Below, in pieces: positions 61,201-64,000 of a DNA stretch of 64,000 nucleotides; the stretch's first letter is position 1; every line of letters starts with the position of its first letter. This stretch comes from Arthrobacter cryoconiti. GTDB taxonomy: Bacteria > Actinomycetota > Actinomycetes > Actinomycetales > Micrococcaceae. Under the pieces are notes generated by a model. That model saw only the letters and a program-made list of their open reading frames with translations. It had not been told where the DNA came from and did not search any database. The position numbers and the translations under genes were made by a program. The stretch covers positions 372,001 through 436,000 of the forward strand of contig NZ_JAJJBU010000003.1 of NCBI RefSeq assembly GCF_020905375.1, read 5' to 3'.

Positions 61201-61709
61201 AGGGCTTGGTGTTATTCCTGTCCGTGAACGGTGGCCAGGTGGGTAAGGTCTCTGGGGAATTGTTCGCCGAAGCTGCCGCCGTGTTGGCCGGGGCTGTGAT
61301 GCCCGCCGCTTATACGCCCGAACCGTCCAACGGGGTAGCCACGGCGATCCACGAGTACGCCGGGGTGTATGAGGCGGCCGGCATGCGGATCCAGGTGTTG
61401 CAAGCTGATGCCAAGCAAGCTGATGCCAAGCAAGCTGTTGCAGAGCAAGCTGATGCCGCCGAATCCGGTGCTGAGCAAGCTGGCGCTGGGCAGGACAGAA
61501 CTTGGCATGCTGTAGTCACAAACACCAGTGGACTTGAGGGTCCCGATGGGCCGCAAATCTTTAAACTGGTTTCCTCAGGTCCCGGCGTCCTTGGTGCACT
61601 CTTTCCGGGGACTATGGACTGGATCAGGGTCACTTTTGAGACGTTTGGCGACACCCGCCTGATGCACTTTGGAACCCGTGCTTACCCTGAGGTGAGCGTC
61701 AATGCGTAG
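58296..61709 (+). CDS. S9 peptidase fused to beta-lactamase-like (S12) serine hydrolase
   Basis: A 1137-residue two-enzyme protein. The first part (about 1-650) is a prolyl-oligopeptidase/acylaminoacyl-peptidase: WD-like beta-propeller, then an alpha/beta hydrolase with Ser506 (GYSYGG), Asp583 (GTNDADCP) and His615 (GAGHAF). The second (about 655-1040) is a class C beta-lactamase-like domain with SxxK (Ser718-Lys721), YxN (Tyr810-Asn812) and HDG at 952. S12 members include D-aminopeptidases and DD-peptidases. No signal peptide is seen, so it acts on imported peptides in the cytoplasm. A four-unit 15-bp repeat lies near the C-terminus. Confidence 0.92.
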   Translation: MKRTFDPTDLARLVLPSQPALSPDGTAIAYTLTGADELRGTPESSLWLVAADGGSPRKLTSSGVDSSPVWKPDGTVVTFLRSVDGQPAQIWRIPADGGEPEPLTDAGRFPLGAGTPVWAPVDDTLYFSGPIDFGTSGPANAPIVTDRIDFKSDGVGYHGNTRHHLFALDTLTGAARQLTDGDWNAGEPAVSADGQKLAFTAARDHDRDLTLTSHAWCLDLADPQLKPRRVGQASFVAGPLVWDADGESVIAVGMATPKIGNAGLWRLQLDSELLDAALTDSLDRNVMPGGTGYPGGRPQLTQEGNILFCLRDGGNTHLYSITPDGSCVALVNADHLVISGLSHSNGRTAMAVATAELFGEIALIGPDGTLDVRTEHGATSLPGVELFVQEPRRFTISDGSTVAGWLIRDSAITGPTPLLLDVHGGPHNAWTGVANSIHPYHQVLAARGWTVLLLNPRGSDGYGEDFMRGVVDGWGVADYNDLMEPVDQLVVEGVADPDRLALTGYSYGGFACCVLTSAGNRFAAAVAGGLLADLRHCAGASDSGVYLDKLELSGIPGRAAELSPITRVEQVTTPTLILHGTNDADCPVAQAEQWFAALRVNGVDTRLVLYPGAGHAFLLNGNLNHKIDYSNRLVDWLERHVPSSEKGGTPELDAAHWQHRLETVIAKYQVPGAVFGILRSNTATPGIGREERIVVAAGVTNTNTGQAVTPAALFQLGSISKTWTATLVLQLVAEGKLDLDAPVRDVLPSLRLSDESAAATVTMRHLLTHTSGIDGDIFTDTGRGDDSVAKFVESLDTAAQIFPPGATWSYCNTGLTIAGRVVEVLRGMTWDQALEEYIYAPLELTDTTTLAEDTVSHVFAVGHIDQDGANTPSSIFAVPRGNGPAGGVTSSADDAMTYGRSFLSGGTALLPERELAQMLESQVDMGHACTQADAWALGWCLQDWGGVPTISHDGATFGQYSYLQLFPEQGLVLFLSVNGGQVGKVSGELFAEAAAVLAGAVMPAAYTPEPSNGVATAIHEYAGVYEAAGMRIQVLQADAKQADAKQAVAEQADAAESGAEQAGAGQDRTWHAVVTNTSGLEGPDGPQIFKLVSSGPGVLGALFPGTMDWIRVTFETFGDTRLMHFGTRAYPEVSVNA
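61401..61460 (+). repeat. In-frame 15-bp tandem repeat, four units
   Basis: Four 15-bp units built on CAAGCTGATGCCAAG encode QADAK-type repeats near the C-terminus of the S9-S12 fusion. They lie after the last hydrolase motif and probably form a solvent-exposed loop. Confidence 0.9.
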
Positions 61710-62904
61710 CGCCGCGTCGAAAACAGCTGCGGCGAATGTGAATCTGCGCCTCGCCGCACAGGAACGTTTAGACCAGATAATCTGCGATATTCGCGCCTTG
61801 GTGGAGGTCCAGTCTCCGTCCTCCGACGTCGGGGCAGTCGCCACAAGCGCTGAGGCTGTCTCCGCTTTGGGGGAGAGGCTGCTGGGTGTTGCTGCCGAGC
61901 GCCTCGACGTCGACGGCGTCGCTCACTTACGCTGGCGCTTAGGCGAGGGTCCGCCCCGGGTTTTGTTGCTGTGCCACCATGACACGGTGTGGCCCATCGG
62001 CTCTTGGGGGAGCGCCCCGGTGTGTTCGCAGAAGCTGACAACCCCAAACGGGGACGGGGAAGGCGAAGAGGCACTCTTTGGTCCCGGCGTCTTTGACATG
62101 AAGGGCGGATTGGTCCAAGCCATGCATGCGTTATCGCTTCTGGCTCAGCAGGGAACTGCCCTGGATGGCGTCAGCATCCTTGTCACGGGAGATGAAGAGA
62201 CGGGATCGGTAAGTTCCCGTACCCTCATTGAATCCGAGGCTGCACTGTGCAATGCCGTTTTGGTGCTGGAAGCCGCGGCACCGGGAGGGGCGCTGAAGAC
62301 ATCCCGCAAGGGCGTGGGCTCATACCGGCTGGACGTGCACGGCCTGGCAGCACATGCCGGGTTGGAACCGGAAAACGGCATCAATGCAGCAGTCGAGCTG
62401 GCTCACCAAGTGCTCGCCGTCGCTTCTTTGAGTGGTCCCGGAACCACCGTGACTCCAACCGTCATGACGGCAGGGACCACCATGAACACTGTGCCCGCCA
62501 AGGGTTCTTTGACCATAGATGTTCGGGCGTGGACTGCGGCAGAACTTGAGCGGGTGGACGCAGGGCTTCGCAGCCTCGCTGCCGTGCTGCCCGGCGCAAC
62601 CCTGGAGCTCCACGGCGGAATCAATAGGCCCCCGCTTGAAGAGTCATCGTCGGCGTCACTCTACGAACGGGCCCGCACGACGGCGCAAAAACTCGGGCTG
62701 CCGGAGCTAACTTGCGTCGCCGTTGGAGGGGCCTCAGACGGGAATATCACGGCTGGGCTAGGTGTGCCGACTCTTGACGGTCTAGGAGCAGTCGGCGGGG
62801 GAGCCCACGCCGTGGGTGAACACGCTCTGCTTGCGCCAATCGCCGGACGGACGGCGCTGCTGGCGGCCCTGATCGAGTCACTGCTCTGTGGGGAAGAACC
62901 ATGA
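61702..62904 (+). CDS. M20-family metallopeptidase (carboxypeptidase G2-like)
   Basis: A 400-residue zinc hydrolase. Metal and catalytic motifs are CHHDTVWPIG, GPGVFDMKGG, GDEETGS and, near the C-terminus, GGGAHAVGEHAL; the M20 dimerisation domain sits between them. It overlaps the S9-S12 gene by eight bases and the next gene by four. In the known N-succinyl pathway an M20 enzyme releases the free L-amino acid, and this protein is positioned for that step, although its closest style is glutamate carboxypeptidase. Confidence 0.93.
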   Translation: MRSAASKTAAANVNLRLAAQERLDQIICDIRALVEVQSPSSDVGAVATSAEAVSALGERLLGVAAERLDVDGVAHLRWRLGEGPPRVLLLCHHDTVWPIGSWGSAPVCSQKLTTPNGDGEGEEALFGPGVFDMKGGLVQAMHALSLLAQQGTALDGVSILVTGDEETGSVSSRTLIESEAALCNAVLVLEAAAPGGALKTSRKGVGSYRLDVHGLAAHAGLEPENGINAAVELAHQVLAVASLSGPGTTVTPTVMTAGTTMNTVPAKGSLTIDVRAWTAAELERVDAGLRSLAAVLPGATLELHGGINRPPLEESSSASLYERARTTAQKLGLPELTCVAVGGASDGNITAGLGVPTLDGLGAVGGGAHAVGEHALLAPIAGRTALLAALIESLLCGEEP

Positions 62905-63689
62905 CCGAGGTTTTAGGGACGATTGCCGTGGCTGCTGAATTCCGGGAACTGCACACCATGGCGGAGATGATCCAAGCCAACCAGCTGCTGGATTCCATCT
63001 GGCAGGGCGACGCTAGCAGCAGATTCGATCCGGCTCTGTTGGTGGCTATGGCCCACGCCGGAAATTACGTGGTGGGAGTCTTCCGTGATGATGAGATGGT
63101 CGGTACCTGTGTGGGCTTCTTTGCTGCCCCGGCGGGAGGGACACTGCATTCCCACATCGCCGGTGTCCGGTCCGATCAGGTGGGACAAGGGGTGGGACGT
63201 GAGCTGAAGGAACACCAGCGTCTTTGGTGTATGGCGCGTGGAATCTCCACCATCACGTGGACGTTCGATCCATTGGTGGCCCGCAACGCCTATTTCAATA
63301 TTTCCCGGCTAGGTGCTGCGGCCACCGAATACGTTGTGAACTTCTACGGAGCCATGTCGGATAACGTCAACGTCGGTCAGGCCAGTGACAGGATGCTCGC
63401 ATCATGGTCGGTGAACAGTCCCCGCCTAGGTCCATTTAGCGCCCAGGGTCTGCCGCTTGTCCTGGATCGTGGACCTGACGGTGAACCTGTAGAGGAGAGT
63501 GCCGACGCCGGCAAGATAGCTTTGCGCGTCCCTTCAGATATCGAACACTTGCGCACTACTGACCCGGAGCAGGCCATTCGATGGCGCCTGGCCCTGCGCA
63601 GGCAGCTAGGTGACCGCATGTCCGCAGGCTGGCATGTCACCGGCTTCGACAAATCAGGTATATACATTATGGAGGCATTGGAAACGTGA
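62901..63689 (+). CDS. GNAT-family acyltransferase (COG3375-like)
   Basis: A 262-residue protein of the predicted GNAT group that neighbours N-acylamino-acid racemase genes. Recognisable segments are IWQGDASSRFDPALLVAM, HSHIAGVRSDQVGQGVGREL (acyl-CoA pyrophosphate loop) and TWTFDPLVARNAYFNISRLG. In the pathway described in Geobacillus, such an enzyme succinylates D-amino acids. It starts inside the M20 stop (ATGA), and its own stop overlaps the next gene's GTG. Confidence 0.9.
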   Translation: MTEVLGTIAVAAEFRELHTMAEMIQANQLLDSIWQGDASSRFDPALLVAMAHAGNYVVGVFRDDEMVGTCVGFFAAPAGGTLHSHIAGVRSDQVGQGVGRELKEHQRLWCMARGISTITWTFDPLVARNAYFNISRLGAAATEYVVNFYGAMSDNVNVGQASDRMLASWSVNSPRLGPFSAQGLPLVLDRGPDGEPVEESADAGKIALRVPSDIEHLRTTDPEQAIRWRLALRRQLGDRMSAGWHVTGFDKSGIYIMEALET

Positions 63690-64000
63690 AAATAGAGTCA
63701 GTTGAATTGTTGCGAGTGGACTTGCCCCTCGTGGCACCCTTCACGACATCGTTCGGTACCCAGACCATACGCCGGGCACTGCTGCTGCGCGTCGTTGGTA
63801 AGGCACCGGATGCTGCCGGAGAGCTGGTTCCGGTCGTCGGCTGGGGCGAATGCGTTTGTCTGTCGGATCCTTACTATTCACCAGAGTATCTGGACGGCTG
63901 CGCCGAGCTGATGCGGCGCTATTTACTTCCGGCACTGTTTGCCGCTCAGGCGGACGGCCACGAGATCACAGCCGAGACAACAGCCCATTTTCTACGCCGC
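63686..64000 (+). CDS. N-acylamino-acid racemase / o-succinylbenzoate synthase family (3'-truncated by window)
   Basis: GTG 63686 overlaps the preceding stop, and the frame is open to the last base (105 codons). The sequence KIESVELLRVDLPLVAPF followed by TSFG and GWGECV is the N-terminal capping domain of the MenC/NSAR branch of the enolase superfamily. The catalytic lysines lie beyond the window. Context with the M20 and GNAT genes favours N-succinylamino-acid racemase over a menaquinone role. Confidence 0.88.
   Translation, partial: MKIESVELLRVDLPLVAPFTTSFGTQTIRRALLLRVVGKAPDAAGELVPVVGWGECVCLSDPYYSPEYLDGCAELMRRYLLPALFAAQADGHEITAETTAHFLRR

Overview
The window is high-GC actinobacterial chromosome. 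Dense gene packing, frequent ATGA/GTGA stop-start overlaps, gatCAB next to ligA, and the family content point to the Micrococcaceae, most likely Arthrobacter in the broad sense. The genus is inferred from protein style, not from a marker gene. I saw no rRNA, tRNA, insertion sequence, prophage or CRISPR array.

Region A (1-32.8 kb) is one large surface and secretion locus. It begins with three tandem paralogous giant genes; the first is cut by the window edge and the other two encode about 2030 residues each. Each complete protein has an N-terminal membrane anchor, a propeller-like head, about eleven Ig/cadherin-like repeats, five fibronectin type III repeats and a four-cysteine C-terminal cap. 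They are followed by a compact, translationally coupled operon: MoxR AAA+ ATPase, DUF58 protein, transglutaminase-like membrane protein, zinc-ribbon/RDD/FHA protein, PP2C phosphatase, FHA protein, Ser/Thr kinase, small FHA-like protein, and a ubiquitin-like/FHA/FtsK-SpoIIIE ATPase of the EccC/EssC type. A WXG100 (Esx-like) gene and a strong terminator close the locus. The kinase/FN3/MoxR/DUF58/transglutaminase/phosphatase part resembles the PFNA cluster described in Bifidobacterium. Here the FN3 gene is triplicated and the set is joined to a type VII secretion motor and substrate. My reading is a phospho-regulated type VII-like secretion or cell-surface system; this is the most interesting object in the window.

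Region B (32.8-45.0 kb) is mainly housekeeping: ligA, an inositol-monophosphatase-family gene, a DUF2087 protein, an AbiEi-like/nuclease-like gene flanked by two matching hairpin elements, a GNAT acetyltransferase, an LssY_C membrane protein, gatCAB followed by a 62-bp perfect palindrome, and an overlapping PP2C-like/aminoglycoside-phosphotransferase-like pair.

Region C (45.0-50.9 kb) has a formylglycine-generating enzyme, a C1B aminopeptidase (pepC) and a LysR regulator on the minus strand. The LysR gene is divergent from the threonine-to-glycine operon tdh-kbl, and the shared intergenic region carries nested inverted repeats.

Region D (50.9 kb to the end) is a peptide and amino-acid salvage operon. 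It holds a PucR-family regulator, a dipeptide/oligopeptide ABC transporter (lipoprotein, permease, fused permease-ATPase, ATPase), a fusion of an S9 serine peptidase with a beta-lactamase-like S12 domain, an M20 peptidase, a GNAT acyltransferase and the start of a MenC/N-acylamino-acid racemase gene. The last three match the known N-succinyl pathway that converts D- to L-amino acids, so the operon may import and salvage peptides that contain D-amino acids.
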